Both the position numbers and the translations under genes were made by a program. This document shows positions 26,427 to 40,300 of a stretch of DNA of 64,000 bases, piece by piece. The notes below the pieces were generated by a model, which had not been told where the DNA came from, searched no databases, and was given only the letters and a program-made list of their open reading frames with translations. Location: NCBI GenBank assembly GCA_013399695.1, contig VXAU01000971.1:228388-292387 (forward strand). The letters run 5' to 3'. The number at the start of each line of letters is the position of its first letter. Within the stretch, counting starts at the first letter, position 1. The stretch is from Formicarius rufipectus. Taxonomy: Eukaryota > Chordata > Aves > Passeriformes > Formicariidae.

Positions 26427-27190
26427 TACTCATGCGTCGCTCCAGAGAGGACTGGACATGCTGAGGAGGGAGATGCAGAGGGCAGGAGGTTCTCCATCCT
26501 CTGAGGAGAGGGACCCCTACCCCTCTGCACATTTCTTGTTCTGCACACCATGTACCATGGTGGGGCATGGGCTGAAGTGTTTTGCTAACTTGTCCATGTT
26601 GGCAGTTTGAGGCAGTGTCAGGGTCACTTTCAGGAGTACTCCAAGGACACCCTGATTCTTCCCATAGGTGCTTTCTAATGAAACAATCCCATCTTCCTTG
26701 GTCTTGATGGTAACCATGGATCCAGACTAACCCCAACAGACCTGTTGGAATAGCTCAGGCAGCTTTAGAGGCATGACACAGAAGGATGGCAGCTTGGGGC
26801 AGGAGAAGCAAGCTCGTTCTCTAGCGCACTTGAGTAAGGTTACCATTGCTGATCAGACCCTGGACATGCTTGATCTTGTGGAGGTGCCCTGCAGCTTTAA
26901 CAACATCACTCCAATACATACCATTCCCCTACTCAAGAGATGCTCGAGCCATTGTGCCACATTGAAAATATGCCACTCCATGCCTGCCAGGCCTCGAGAA
27001 AATACCACTGCAGATGCAGGGCAGAGCAGCTCCCCACTGAGACACTGACTGTGGCTCTGTGCACGGACCCATCCAAGATCTTGGGTTTACATGCCTACAT
27101 GGTCTACTTACCCCGCCCTGCATTTCTGCCTGAAGGCACAGGAACAGCTTGGTTTTTTAAGCAGAATTTTCTCTGGTGGCCAAAGCTGTA
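26427..27190. other. Unidentified GC-richer block (possible old retrocopy or repeat)
   Basis: The base composition and CpG count rise compared with both flanks (CpGs in catgcgtcgct, ctagcgcac, gctcgagcc, gcacggac and ccccgccc). Overlapping ORFs run on both strands: minus 26419-26736, minus 26517-26717, plus 26773-27048. None matches a family I recognise. The minus frame around 26700 (VTIKTKEDGIVSLES) looks protein-like but stops on both sides, as in a broken retrocopy. I cannot name a parent gene. Confidence 0.3.
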
Positions 27191-30100
27191 GCAGCAGGTA
27201 TATTTTGTGACAACACTTTTCAAATGGCTTTACGGTTTACCAGGTGGCTTTCTTTGACATAGTTCCTCTACTCTAGGTAACTGTGCTATTTTCCTGGGGG
27301 TTATAGTATTTTATTCCCACCTCCTTTGATGATAAAACTCTACTCCCCCTTGAGAAAATCTTCCAGTCCTTTCCCTCTTCTCTGTTCTGCTGAAATTTGA
27401 ATGTCTCCATCTATTTTTCTAATTTTAATGTTGTTGTTCAACTGGATAAACTGACTTCTTGTACTTTACATTTATATTTCATAGCACATGTACAGTGTTT
27501 GAGAGTCCACTGCATGGATATTTCAACCACACCACAGGATCTTGGCAGTTACATGACTTCAGAGATTTTATACACATATATTTGATGTACAGAGGAAGTA
27601 ATTAAACCATATGGACCTCTCCCATACAGTAGGAAGCACAACACAAATCTTCTCACTTGATTTATTATAACCTTATGGCATTTAGCAAAACCAACTCTGT
27701 AACTGTTTGAAAGAAAGAAGCCAGCTGAGAAGGAGAGGGAGGATCTGTATGGGGAGCTGTGGCTCAGGCAATCCTGAGCAGTTCTACATGCCTGTGGCTG
27801 TACAGTGCAGTCAAGATCTCATTGGCAGAATCAGGTATGAGCTAGCAGAGTGCAAACTCTGCAGTTTGGTTTGCGAGGTGTCATAACAACACAAGAAACA
27901 GATGGATCAGTCCTCAGCCCTTGCATTTACCTCTGCCTCTACTACGATGGCAGGGGCTAAGGACAAGGAGCTGCAGGGGACAGTAACAGAAACTTCCCTG
28001 TCATGCAGAGGTAGCCCATCCCTCCTCCATCCTGCAGCCTTACTCTGTGAGGAGAGGTTGAAGAAGGATAAGATTGGGCTCATGCAACGTAGCCTATCCG
28101 ATCTGCAGGGCACCACTGATGGTGGGGGAATGGTCACATGGTGCAAAGTCCCCAGCAAATAAAAACTGAGTAAAATAAAACCATGAAAAAGGGTGCAGGG
28201 TGGTGTTACATGGTACATCTGTGCCAAGCACATGGAGAAGTGTGCTCTGTAATGGAAAGGGAGTTAGTCTCACAGTGGTAAAGGACACTGCAGCTGCAGT
28301 ACAGTCATATCTGAGCTGAAGAGTTTCCTGTGGAAAAAACGTTTTATCCATAAATCTGCATGCCAGTGCATACACTCATTAAATAAAGGAATAATGAACA
28401 TATACGGGTCCAACATCCAGAGCGTCATGTAGTGCCTTTGGGCACTTGCTGCTGAAGTCCCTGTCCAGTGGAAAGAAGCTGCCACTGTTCCCCTCTGCAT
28501 GATGTTACCTCTGCCATAAACCTGGAAGTGCTAGCAATGCTCTTGGCACCGTACAAAGAGCCACGTGCAAATAGGTCCTGCCCAAGGAGTTTACATCCTA
28601 ACACAGACAAGTCCTGACAGCTGTGAGGACCATGGCATTCTGCATTACAGAAGGGAGAGCTCTTCTCACAGAACCACTTTCTCTCATTCCTTTTCTAAAC
28701 TATCAAGAAAGAAAGCTCCTTATGGAAAGCCTTTAACACAAAAAGCATGGCAAAATGGAAAAGGAGAAGATATTGCATGCTTGGGAGTGGATAACAGAAA
28801 GGTCATCAAAGAAAGATAAATAGGGGACCGAGAAACTGAGAAATAGCACATGAGTGGTTTATGGGGGAAAATGAGTATTTATATCAGAAGAGAATAATAC
28901 AGACATATCCAAGTCTTTATTTGACTGGGCAGAAGATAATGCAGGTTATTATACTCTAAAGGGAGTGAAACAACAGGTACTGGGGAGGATAGCAAGCATA
29001 ACTTTCTTTTCTGCTCTTATACCTATACTATACTTTGCCAACAAACTTGAGGACAAATAAACCTGCTTTTAAACAAATTTATAAGGGTTTATAGTCTATC
29101 TTCAACCAGTGATACTGTATCTGTAAAAATTAGTCTTGCTAAGCAATAAGATAAGCAATATGTAGACAGAATTTCACAGAACAACAATGACCCATACTGA
29201 AAAAAACCCAAACCCACAAAAAACCATAAGTGCTTTTCTTTGCTGAGCATCTGTGAGAGCAGTAGACGGAAAGGAATCTGACAGACTAATACAATCTTTT
29301 CATAGAAAAATAATTTTAGCCTGTGGGAGAAAGAATGCTGCATGGATGTTTTATCTGTTTGGGTTTGCAGCTTATTCATTGTCTAGAGCTGTTCTTCATG
29401 CCTAAAACAGATCCACAGATCCTTCAAGATCTTCTTCCTACAAGCCGCTGAAGTTAATACCTAATTGTAAGGTATTTTAACACTTGTCATCCTTTTCAAG
29501 ATCAATGCAACGGTAGTACTTATGTATACTTCAACAGTCCAGTTCATTATGCATAGACACAGAAAAGTACTTGGGAACATGGAAATTATGTACAGAGGTA
29601 AATAAGGAACACTGAATCTCTTAAGTGTCAGTAAGAAAATGCTGAGAACAGGCTTAGTCTGCCTCAGCAGATACTGTTCGTGATGACAGCCTGCCCATTC
29701 CCACATTCCTGGTCTCTCCAGGTCAGACTCAAAGGATTCCACTAATAGTTTGGTACTTACCAAAGCAGACAAAAGGAAAATGGGTCAATGTTACTTGCTC
29801 CCATGTGACAAAAGTACAGAAAATAGAAATAAGCACCATTTGAGAAATTTGTAAAGCCTCAGACATATGTCATGAGAAACATTTACAATCTCTGGAGTAT
29901 AATTTAAGTGCTAAAGGATGACCTGGATTATCCCTCTTGGATCTCTGCATGAGCTAGCCAGTCACAGAGTAAAACTATCATCCACCCGCTGCTCTTTCTT
30001 TAAACTCCTGCTCATAGTAAGCAGAACTTGCAAAACTTGGTTGAAAGCACCAAGAATATTTTTGTGTGGTAGTTGAACTGTCTGACTGCTGGAAGTCAAA

Positions 30101-33100
30101 GACTGAAGGTCTAAACAAATGAACAGCACATTTTTCTGAAAACAATCCTGACAGTGCCTTTCATGTCTGCAATGAAGTGCAGTTCATATGTGAAAATCAA
30201 GCAAAAAGATCAATGATGCATGAGAACGTTCTGTGCTATGCAGACAACATTGACCAGAATGAGTGGATAGGTTACAGATAAATCATGAAATTGCTAAACT
30301 GCAGGTACTTATTTTCTACATAAGGTAAAATATACTTGCAGCATTTCACAGGAAGACGGGAAGGAAAAAATTGCTGTTCAAGAAAAAAGGTATGGCAATA
30401 TTTTAAATGGTTGTTAAGTACATACAAAGGGTCCTTGTCCCAGGATTGGCTATTGTGACCTAAGATAACTTTGCACTACTCATCTCCAACAATTTTCCTT
30501 TATACTTTCTTCACTACAGTTAAATTTTAAGACTTCTTTGATCTTCTGCAATAAAGTGGTTCTTGATTGCTTATAGTGATTTCTCTTACTTTTTTTTCTC
30601 CATCTCTCAAAGTTGTGATAAGCAGATAGCCAAATACACTGTTAAAAGTGTTGCCCTCAAAATAAATTCTTAAAATATCCGTGAAATATCTTCTCAGTTT
30701 ATTAGCAAACTGCCATAAGATTTGTTCTCTTTGAGTGTAACAAGCCCATAAATCAACAGAACATATAGGTAATGTAAAAGGCATCAAATAGCATAATTTC
30801 AAAAAGAAGAGCTGAATATACATTACAAAGAGTTAACACAACAGATTTACTTCAGTCATAAGGTTGTTTAAACTACAACCTTGGTATTCATTTTGATTGA
30901 TTATACTAATTCTTGAGCTCTGCCCAATGCTGTTGAATTGTTCTGTCACACTAGCTGAGATTGCAAAGGGGTTTTATACAAGCTTGTAAGGAGAAGTATC
31001 TGCACGGATTTAACCTCAGGCTTTAGAATACCTGTTTGAATGCTGCTTACATGCACTTATTTTGTTGGAGTTAGCATATGTCAATACAGGGAAGTTTAAA
31101 AAGCTTAGGTTGAATATGGAAATAAAAAGGTGAATGTGTCCTTTTCACTGCCTTTCAGTTAAGTATCATTTGAAAACTTTTTGGAGGAATTTTTCTTTCA
31201 GAGCAAAAGACAGGGAGTGTAAATTGTTAGCATGGCATGGGCTTAACAACACTGTAGTCCTTTAGATTACAAATAAATATAATTTCTATAGGTCACTTAT
31301 GGAATAAAAAATGTTCCATATCTGGTTGAAGCAGAAACATTCCGCAAGGAGTGAAAAACTAATTTTGCATATTTTGTTTGATTTGAAAGAAAGTCTCCTG
31401 TTGAGTTTATCTTTTAAACATTCTTTATAATATTCTGAACATTTACAAATGAAAATGTGATTTTGGCATGAACATTTAATTGCATTCCAGCATGTACTGA
31501 CAAAAAAACCCACCCTGCTCTTTCAATATATTTTAAATAGTTTGCATTTTTCATTTGAAATAGATTCTGAGAAGACCTTTCACTGATTTTCCAAATCTCA
31601 GATTTTGTGTTGAATACATATATGGAAGGAGGATTCACTGGTTCTTGCTCATGGGAAAGTTATCTAACCTCAGTCCACCAGTTCAAAAAGACCTCTGATG
31701 TTGATTAAACATGTATAAACAGAGCTTAAAAAAAAAAAAAGGAAAACATGCATATTTCACTCAAAAAATGTCAGGACAAATGTACTAAAGAACAGAAATT
31801 AGCAGCCAACATAACCCTCCCACTACTCGCTGTAGTTCAGGTTAAGCAATTTTCACTAAATAAAACATTAGGCCATAAACAAGGTATCAAGTTTCAGACT
31901 GACACAAGTTCAAGTTCTTTCAAGCAACTCTGTACCCTGCCTGCCTTTGGTAGCAAACTCTAAAGATTATGGGCCTATTTACTGCCGAGAGTTTATACAA
32001 TTGAGCTTTCTGCCCAAGATATAGATGCCTATGGAACAATATCAGGATTTCAGGGATTCATGTATGGTGGCAAGACCTTGTAAGGTTGTGTTTTGAAAGT
32101 ATAAACTTAAACAACAGTGTGCATTGGAAACTACCCGCAAATGTATGTAAAAGAAAATTGTAGTCATGAAACTGCAAGCAGAATTTAGCTTCACACTGCT
32201 CAACAGTTTTTTATGGTAACACTTCAAATTTCCTGTCTTTTTCCAGCATTGAAGTTGCTCTCCACTATTACTTTGACTAGAGAAAAAAAAAAAGAAACTA
32301 CATCTGTAAGTACGATACCAGCCTTGATCACAGCATTGAAATAATAAAAGGTGCCTTCCTGTCCATGTAAAGCACTCATTAATACCATAATCATTTTACT
32401 TTTAAATCTGTTGTCATTACAAATACCGCCCCCAAATATTTCCCCTCTGAGGGCAGCTCTTCTTCCTGGAAATTTCCAGACTTAACTTTGGTCTATAAAG
32501 AAATGTGAAGCTTGGAAGCACCTTTTTCTGGTACTTACTTCCAAAAGATACATGATCAAGTTCACTCCCGAAGTTTTGTATGGCAAAAACTGGAGAGCAA
32601 ATAGGACATTTTCCAAACAATTTCTGTCTCGGGAAAGTAAGAATCAAAAGAGAAAGACAAGCAAAGGAAAGCCACTGAGGCACATAAGCTTTGTGAGATT
32701 CTGGTTTGTGTGATCAGCGGAGCTTCTTCTGGTGGTGAGTTCATGTTTGGATATTTGCTGAGTGGTTTCCTGGGGAGGTGTCTGAAGGGTGTATGAGCTG
32801 CATCAACCTGTATGTAGTTGATATCTTGCCTTCTCCTCATGACTTCTAAGGACATCTCAGTGAGGCCAGATCTTTCTTGTTGCTAAGTTTAACATGGGTA
32901 GACCAGGGAAAGAGAACAGTAATCCCACTCGTCTCTCAAACATGAAGTTATACTAATACAAACTTTCAAGAGCTAACAAACTGCAAGGTCAGGATACAGG
33001 CAGAAGATGAACATCAGAGCAGAGACCTCTTAGTTTGTTGCAAAGAGAGAACAAGGTGTGTTACTGCTGATTCTAGAGGCAGGTTTTGCATATGCAGCCT

Positions 33101-33399
33101 CTGGTCCTAGCAGAAGTCCTGGATGTGTTCTCTGTAGGAAAGACTAGCTGAGCTCGAGGGAAAGCCTGCCAGGATGTGCTGAAGCAGTCCCACCTCTGCT
33201 GTGCCTCCCCTTACATGACCACCATCAAAAAACACCCACAAAACCTTGATGTTGACCTAATAAGTATTTAGGGGTAGTCATTCAGAGGGAAGGTGGATAA
33301 TCAGCCTGGAACCAGGGACCAAATCTCTGATAAACTAATCTCTAGTTGCTTAAAATATCTGCTTGGTGTGAGGATGCTACTGGGGGAGAGTGAATCTTC
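27191..33399. other. Intronic sequence, no gene recognised
   Basis: AT-rich DNA. It includes a 14-bp palindrome ACTGCAGCTGCAGT (28287-28300), an A/C run (29200-29226) and A-rich runs near 31728 and 32282. The part from about 32900 on may be the decayed 5' end of the CR1 that follows, but I could not align it. Confidence 0.45.
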
Positions 33400-36333
33400 C
33401 AGGAGAGGACAAAACAGGTGATGGCACTGGAAGATTTGATGACTTGACCCAGCTGGACTAAGAGGACTGAAAGGCTGATTGAATGCAAAGAGCCCACAAG
33501 ATGTCCAGACAGATATTTAGTCTGGTAGAAAGGAGGAACCAGTGGTTACAATCTGTTATACCCGTGGTGAGGAATGTAGGATGGGGATGCCGGAGGGGTT
33601 AACTGGAGGCAGCTGTGTGGGAGACTGAAGTCCTTGCCAACTTCATGGCATAAGAGACCTGCACAGGAGGAATGGGCTGGACTTGTTCCATACAAAATAG
33701 AACCAGGCTGCTAGTACTGAAAATTGAAAAGCTCACAGAGAAATAGTTAAACTAGAAACAGGGGACGACTGACAACCATGAAGCATCTGGTTCAGACTGA
33801 ATGAATTTGTGAGGGAGACGTGGCTAATGTTCAATACATTCATGAAAAGGTAAGGGAGGAAATGAATGGGCAAAAGTTGTAAATGCTTCTACAGCAATGC
33901 TACAGATCTAGAAAATACGATTATGGAATTATACTACGTGGCAATAATTGACAATCCCAATATAACAGGCACCTCATGCTGGTTAAAGCAGTGGCATACA
34001 GAGTAACTATACTGGTCTGTCTACTTTACAGGAGTGACAGAAAATCACAGCCAGGGAAAAGGTGTAGCATGTGAAGACTACGACAAAGTGTTACAGAAAA
34101 AAAAGACTCAGGGCAGAGGGGTACGTTAGGGAATCCTTGTGGGTGGAACAAACAGAAAAGTAGGACTCAGTTTGTATTTAGGGTTTCCCTGTTACAGACA
34201 CCAATAATCAAATACTCAGAGAAATTGGAGAAGATGCAAAAATAGGTCAGGTAGCAATATTAGCCAATTCCAACTACCACCGTACCATCAGGCACAACAC
34301 CTCATCCAGATGTGATAAGTAGGTAGAAGTTTTGGACATAGCAACTGACTTTTTGTTAGTGCAGTAAACCCCGGGACACCTAAGCCAGGATGCATCTCAG
34401 GGTTCAGTCTTGAGTGCTGCACAGGACCTGCTTTAAGAGGTACTCTTGGGAGAACTTCTCTGTAAGAGCTTCACAGTAAAACTGAACTTAATGTTACAGT
34501 GTAGTGGGACAGAGCAAGCCAAAAAAATTCATCACATAGATATTCAATTTCAAGAAGGGGAAATACTAAAAATCACAAAAATAGTAAAAGCCTAAAAAAG
34601 CAGTCAAAAAGGCAAGAAGCCTAAAGTAACCTGGAGGCTTTTCAAAAACACTGCATTAAAAGTTCTGGTAATCCATGTGTCACAGACCAAAAAGAAAGTA
34701 TAATGGTTCAATAAAGACCCTGCATAGCTCATAAAAAAAAGGGGGCTATTGTAGGCAAAAGGGTTGGCATTTTAAAAAATTGCTGAAATGAGCAGGAAAG
34801 CCCATAAAAAGCAGATCAAGAGTAAATGGCAACTAGGAAGGCTAAAAATGAATGAGAACATTTTGCAGAGGATAATAAAGCTGGTAATAAAAAGTTTAAA
34901 GAAAAGCAAGAAGCCATCAAGGAAAATGCAGTAGTATATGATGCCAAGGGCTTAAAAGGGGCACTCAGGGATGATAAGGCCATAGCAGAGAAATTTCTCT
35001 GCATAGGTCTTTATTGCTGAGGGTGTTTGAGAAGGTTCCAAATCCAACCTATTCCTTGAAACAGATTAATTTCTGGTAAATATAAAGAAAGCAGTAGGTA
35101 AAACAGGTAGGGCAGGTGTTACTAAGGAAACAGGAGTGGGGGCATTCACCTGTGACTTCTGAAGCGATTCAAGTGTGAAACTGCAGACTGCTGGCCAAAG
35201 TGTGTAACCCAACATTACAAACTGTCACTGCACCAGTGGGCTGGTGCCAACCAAGCTTCCATGTGGAAAACAGGCTCTTTCAAGAGCCCTGTGAACTGTG
35301 GGCCAGTGTGTTTGACTTTCCTGCTTGGCAAGGCAGTAGTGCACCTCAAAGAACACAGTAACTTAGCACACTGATAAGCATGGAAAAGCAAGCCTTTGTG
35401 ACCATAATATATTTGGATTTTCAAAACTGTTTTGATAAACTTCTCTGTTAGGAAGAAAAGAATGGTACCTGATGGTCACATTTCAAAATGGAGACAACAG
35501 CAGTGAGTCCTCTCAGATGTGTACCGTAACTCATTTTAGAAAAGATTCCAAGAGTGACCTACAGAAGAGACTGAACTGTGAAACACTGGAGTCTATAGAT
35601 GATATTAGTTTCTCTTAGGTTGCTAAATGTGACACTGGTGATGAGGAATGGGGAAATCTGGTGATGTCCCATGATGAGAGAGCCAGAAGGACCCCACTAA
35701 ACTGGGTGGGCAGATAGGCTTCAGTGTCAGGAAGCATCAGGAATGATATTGAGAAGAAAACTGTGGGTATCAATTTGCTTAGTGCATCCATAATCCTGTG
35801 GACTGTGTACACTTATGGTCTGTTGCAGAGAGAGTAGGATATGGGACTAAGGGTTGGAATGTCACCTTCAAACAGAACATAAAAAGGCCGTGACTTGTCC
35901 TTTTGGACAGGAGAAAGCTGAGAGTGAATATAACTTAAATTTACAAAATTAGGGAAGCAGTGAGTAATATAAACACAGAACTGTTCCAAGTCCTACAGTA
36001 CTAGAATTAGGATGTACTTGAAACCAAAGGAAGATTTGTGTACAACAGGTCAGGCAGTGATTTACATAATTTATATAATTTGAGCAGTGAACTCCTTTGT
36101 GCCACTGGAGGCTGTAAAGACACACAGTTACAGCAGCTTCGAAAAAGAATTAGACAAATTCAGGGAGAAACAGATACTGAAGGAACACATAAATTGGATT
36201 ATCTTTGGTATAATTGACATTGACTGCAAAACATTGCCAAAACTCTGTGGTCCCTGTGAATGGCATCTCTTACTGCCATGGTTGGGAACAGTGCAGTGGT
36301 CCAGTTTGAGAAGATGCTTCTTATGTTCTTATT
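33400..36333 (+). mobile_element. Old, near-full-length CR1 LINE (turtle-like CR1 type), degenerate
   Basis: Landmarks of one CR1 occur in order on the plus strand. About 33655-33745: the GGACTTGT...ACCAGGCTGCTAG region (end of ORF1, esterase part). About 33960-34080: endonuclease-like TACAGGAGTGACAG. 34966-34990: GATAAGGCCATAGCAGAGAAA-type region before the polymerase. 35410-35439: YLDFQNCFDK, matching reverse-transcriptase motif A with its catalytic Asp kept. About 36148: KELDKF, the C-terminal end. About 36318-36332: the tail CTTATGTTCTTAT. This tail differs from the ATTCTATG tail of younger bird CR1s and matches the kind abundant in turtles and crocodilians. There are many stops and indels and no intact ORF. 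The 5' edge is approximate and could be nearer 32900. It lies antisense to the collagen gene. Confidence 0.85.
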
Positions 36334-36337
36334 TTGT

Positions 36338-36353
36338 AAAAAAAAAAAAAAAA
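36338..36353 (+). repeat. Poly(A) run (A16) just after the CR1 tail
   Basis: Sixteen A follow five bases after the CR1 end. CR1 elements normally end in short direct repeats, not poly(A). Confidence 0.9.
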
Positions 36354-36564
36354 TAGTAAATATCAGACTTTACCAGATATATCAGCTTACACTAACAAAG
36401 AGTTACAATGAGCTACTGCCATTATACCAGCTTAGAAGCTGGTTAATTGTGATGTACAAGAATTACCCTAACAGTTGTTAATATTATTTTATTGGATTAA
36501 AAAATTTCCCTAAGACATGATAGTGGAATTAGGGTATTTATGTATTATAATTTGTGGTTGTTGA

Positions 36565-36603
36565 TTTTGGTTGGTGGTTTTTTTGTTTTGTTTTGTTTTT
36601 GTT
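36565..36603. repeat. T/G-only tract with (TTTTG)n
   Basis: Thirty-nine consecutive bases of T and G, ending in TTTTG units. Confidence 0.85.
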
Positions 36604-37296
36604 AACTATAACATAAACCATCTAGTCCTTGTGTTAAGATTTAAACTTGTATGGAAAATACTTGCAAGTGACTATCAGACAGTAGATTTCACAACGGTAT
36701 AGCATCCAAAACGAGACAGAAGTAATCACAGGTGAACTGGTAATAGGTTACCCTTGGCCCCTGCATTAGTGAAAGGAATACAACATATAGCTGTAAAGGT
36801 GTTCTAAAGAAACCTTATGTCAGTCTTGGTTAAAAATGAGTGTTTAGGTACTTCCAAAAATGGCCTTTATGGGGGGACACAAAGCAGCCTTTTAATTTCA
36901 GTTTCCATTATTTCAGCCCCTTGCAAAAACAATGGCTAAATGGCTTGAGCACTGCTGGATGCTTGACTCAGAAAGTACAAAGAGAGATTTCAAAAGAGTA
37001 CATTTTCTCACTCTATAGAAAGATCAAAAAGATTTTCACTCACTTCCACTTTCTATAAAGCCTTGTAAGCTGGTTATGAAGTGAAGTTGATTATGAACTT
37101 CAATAGGTCAAACAGTTGGCCATTGTACTAAAAGGAGTGATCATTTCCTACAGAAGTGCATTAATGTTTAACAAATTTTAAAGGCACCAATATTGTTCTT
37201 TGACCAATATATGGTTTGCAAAGAACTATAAATACCAAGATTTTAGGAACTGCAATAAAAATTTAGAGAAAAAAGAAAGAAAACAGATGTTTTTAA

Positions 37297-37365
37297 TTTG
37301 GTGGTGTGGTTTGGGTTTGTATTTATTTATTTAGTGTGTGTTTTTGTTTGTTTGCTTGTTTTTTT
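37297..37365. repeat. T/G-rich low-complexity tract
   Basis: A run of T/G bases with TTTG and TTTA units and a short (GT)n, interrupted by a few A and one C. Confidence 0.8.
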
Positions 37366-40300
37366 CATTCTTTTAACCCAGTGTTTCTGTTTCATTCAAA
37401 CCAGAAATTCAGTACTGCATCAGTGTTTCCCTTTACTCTTTTTCCTCTTACCCAGGCATTTGGGTACTCCTCACCCAAGTTCTCCACATGTAACTTAGGC
37501 AAAGGGTGTTTGCTGTCTTAGGAGAACAATTTGGAAGAAGTTGCCTTAGAAAAAAATGAGAAGAATAAGAAACTGTCTCAGGGAGAAGATGAGTCTGCTG
37601 TCTTTCCTCTCCCTTTTCACTCTGTGCCCTCTACTGAGGCTTATGGTTTCTTTACATGTGGATTTGAACACTACTGCAGGGGCTTCAAGTCCCATTGAGC
37701 TTTTTACCAGCTGTGAGAAGGGGAGATGAGGCAGAAGTTGGTCCCCAAGCTTGGCTCCTGCAGCCCAAGCTCCAACCACCTGCCTAATTGCAAGGTGAGG
37801 TTAGATAGACTGGATATTTGTAACCAGCCAACAGTAAACACAACCGGAAAATAATAGGCTGCAGTGAAAAAGAACAAAGACTAGAGTGTCATTAGAGACT
37901 AGAAACAAAAAAACAACTTACAGAGGAAATTCCCTTTACTCTTTCAACTCTGAAGGTGTGAACTCAAAAGCATGACAGGAGGTGAGAACTTCAAGGGGAT
38001 CGTGTGTGGCCCAAGAAATATTTCTTTAGAAAATCTTCTTCAAGCAGCAGCTTGAATTGCAAATGTAGTTATCAGCAATGTCCTGATTCTCTGAACATTT
38101 GAATTTGACCAGCTTTCCTCCTGGGAATGGGGCAGAAAGTGGCATTTGCAGGTGCTCTCACAGCCCTGGGAGCAGCTTGGATGAGAGGCAGGAGGTCGCA
38201 GGCTAGTCGCTGCCTTTGCCTAGTTGCAGCAGCTCCCTGACCACTAGAGTGAGCAGATGACATTTCTGCTCTTTTCTTTTTCTGTCCCCACCGGATTTCA
38301 GCTGTGTCTGAGCCCAGAGAAAGTTGCAGGGTTGAGCCCAGCCAAAACAGAGTAGAGAAAAAAATAAACCCACATCCCTCTGTTCAGTAGGAACGCTAGA
38401 TGCATGCATCAATTTGTGATAGGTTGCCTTTTGTCCTTAGAAATTGCCTGTGTGAAGCACAATTCAACTTTCCTGTGCCTTCATGCCTACCCTTACCAGT
38501 CTTGAACCAAATGCAGTGCAGACAGAAGCACAGGGCTTCCAGCCGTCTGTGTCTGGAGACCTGGCACAAATCACCAAAGCCTCACTGAATCCTTACACAT
38601 CTGGACAATGCCTCTGCCTCTAGCACAGAGCCCCAGGAGGTATCAGTGGGCTTATTTTGCAAAAAACCCTCCTTTTTCTAAACAAAAGTAATTGGATTAA
38701 GACAACTAATAAAGGTAAGTATCTTCACTCAAATGCTGTCTCTTAAGACTGCAACTGAAGCAACGACAGCAAATGAAGTAGAAGAACACATGAATAAAGA
38801 GTAAGCATTTCTTCAGCACTTTACTCCTTTCATAGTTTGCAACTGTATTTACCACTTCAGTGAACTCAGTTCACTCAACAGCTGCTGATGTGCATTCAGC
38901 AGCAGGAATCCAAAAAAAGTGCTTTTACTTGGCTGGTTTTGAGAGACCTGTCACGGACAGACTGTGAATTTCCAGGGGATGGTGGGGCTGACAGCTGGCT
39001 GCAGACCCTGACAGTGCTGCTCCCACCTGAGTTCCAGGTGCCCTGCCAGTGACAGCTCTATTGCACTGAAGATTGAGAGTCATTGCAGAAGCAGGATCTG
39101 ACAGACTGCTTCAGGCACTCTTACAAGTGCAAACACGCAATATGTCTATTGTGCATGTAATGAGTCACCTCGAAAAGAAAATGTGGGTCACGCCAGATTA
39201 TACAGAGGTTTTGTGAAAATAAATATTCCCATTGAGGATTAGCATGAGACCAGAAGCTATGCCAAATCTGACTAGACTCTAAAGGCCAATCTTGTTCCTT
39301 AAACCAGATGTTTAACAGAAGTTGTGGCATCTGAAGAGCTCAGCAGATGCAAAATACAGGCAGTGTATGCTAAGTCAGAATGAGGTGTATCATTTCAGAG
39401 AGGTAAAACATAATTATTGAAGTGTTATAAAATTCTCTGAGTCCTTTTTCTCAGTATTTCTTCATATCTTGCACAATTAACTACAAGGAGCAAAATACAA
39501 TTTAAATTTTGTTACATACTCTTTTTCTTTTTTTTTGAATATCTCATTAAAAGGAGGCCAGCATGATTGGGAAGTGGAGCTACTTACTGCCCTGAAATAA
39601 ATCCAAGAGTGAGAGTGGCGAGCAAGTATATAGAATTTGCCCTCAGTTCTCAGCCCAGACAGTAAACAGCTCAGGGAGTTTCTCATCAGTGGCACCTGAC
39701 TGGTTCTCTGCTGTGGAAATTTCACATTTTCAGTTACTGTGTAACTGTCAATTATTATGCAGTTACTCCTGTTTAACTGCCTCTTTTTTTCTTGCAGACT
39801 TGGCAACATGGAATTCAAGGTTACTTGGTCAAGGAGGAACATGAACAATATTTCAGTCACAAAATCTGGTAGTTTTGCAATAGATACTTTCATGAACTAG
39901 TGAGCATCTTACAGCATCAGTTTTTGACTTTGAGTGAAAAGTGGGAAGTGGCAGGAGCCACTTGCCAAACTTCATGTGCTGGATGATGAAGGTAAGGCAG
40001 TAACAGCGGGAGGAAGCCCCATGGGAAGCTGTGTCTCAGGGGAGAGCTTGTTTGTCCTCAGCTTCACCACTGGGTTATTGTAATGGGAAGCAGATCCTGA
40101 GCAACTCATGGTCAGGGGATGGGAGTATAACCATTACAGTCCTCACTGTGTGATAACTCCAGGATCATGTGACTTCCATGGAGACATCAGGACTTCTGTT
40201 GTAAACAAGAGTGTTCCTTGCCTCCCACCTACACTGTGACTTTCCTACTACCTCTCCCTCCACTCAGACGTGGAGTCAAGCTTGAGGAATGCAGTGAAAA

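Noticed and set aside
28043..28090. GTGAGGAGAGGTTGAAGAAGG, resembling CR1 RT coding sequence
   Set aside because: Isolated short match; neighbours do not align with CR1.
39477..39893. 138-codon ORF on the minus strand, 1.3 kb downstream of the collagen exon
   Set aside because: No Gly-X-Y pattern and no acceptor or donor that would make it an exon of the gene.
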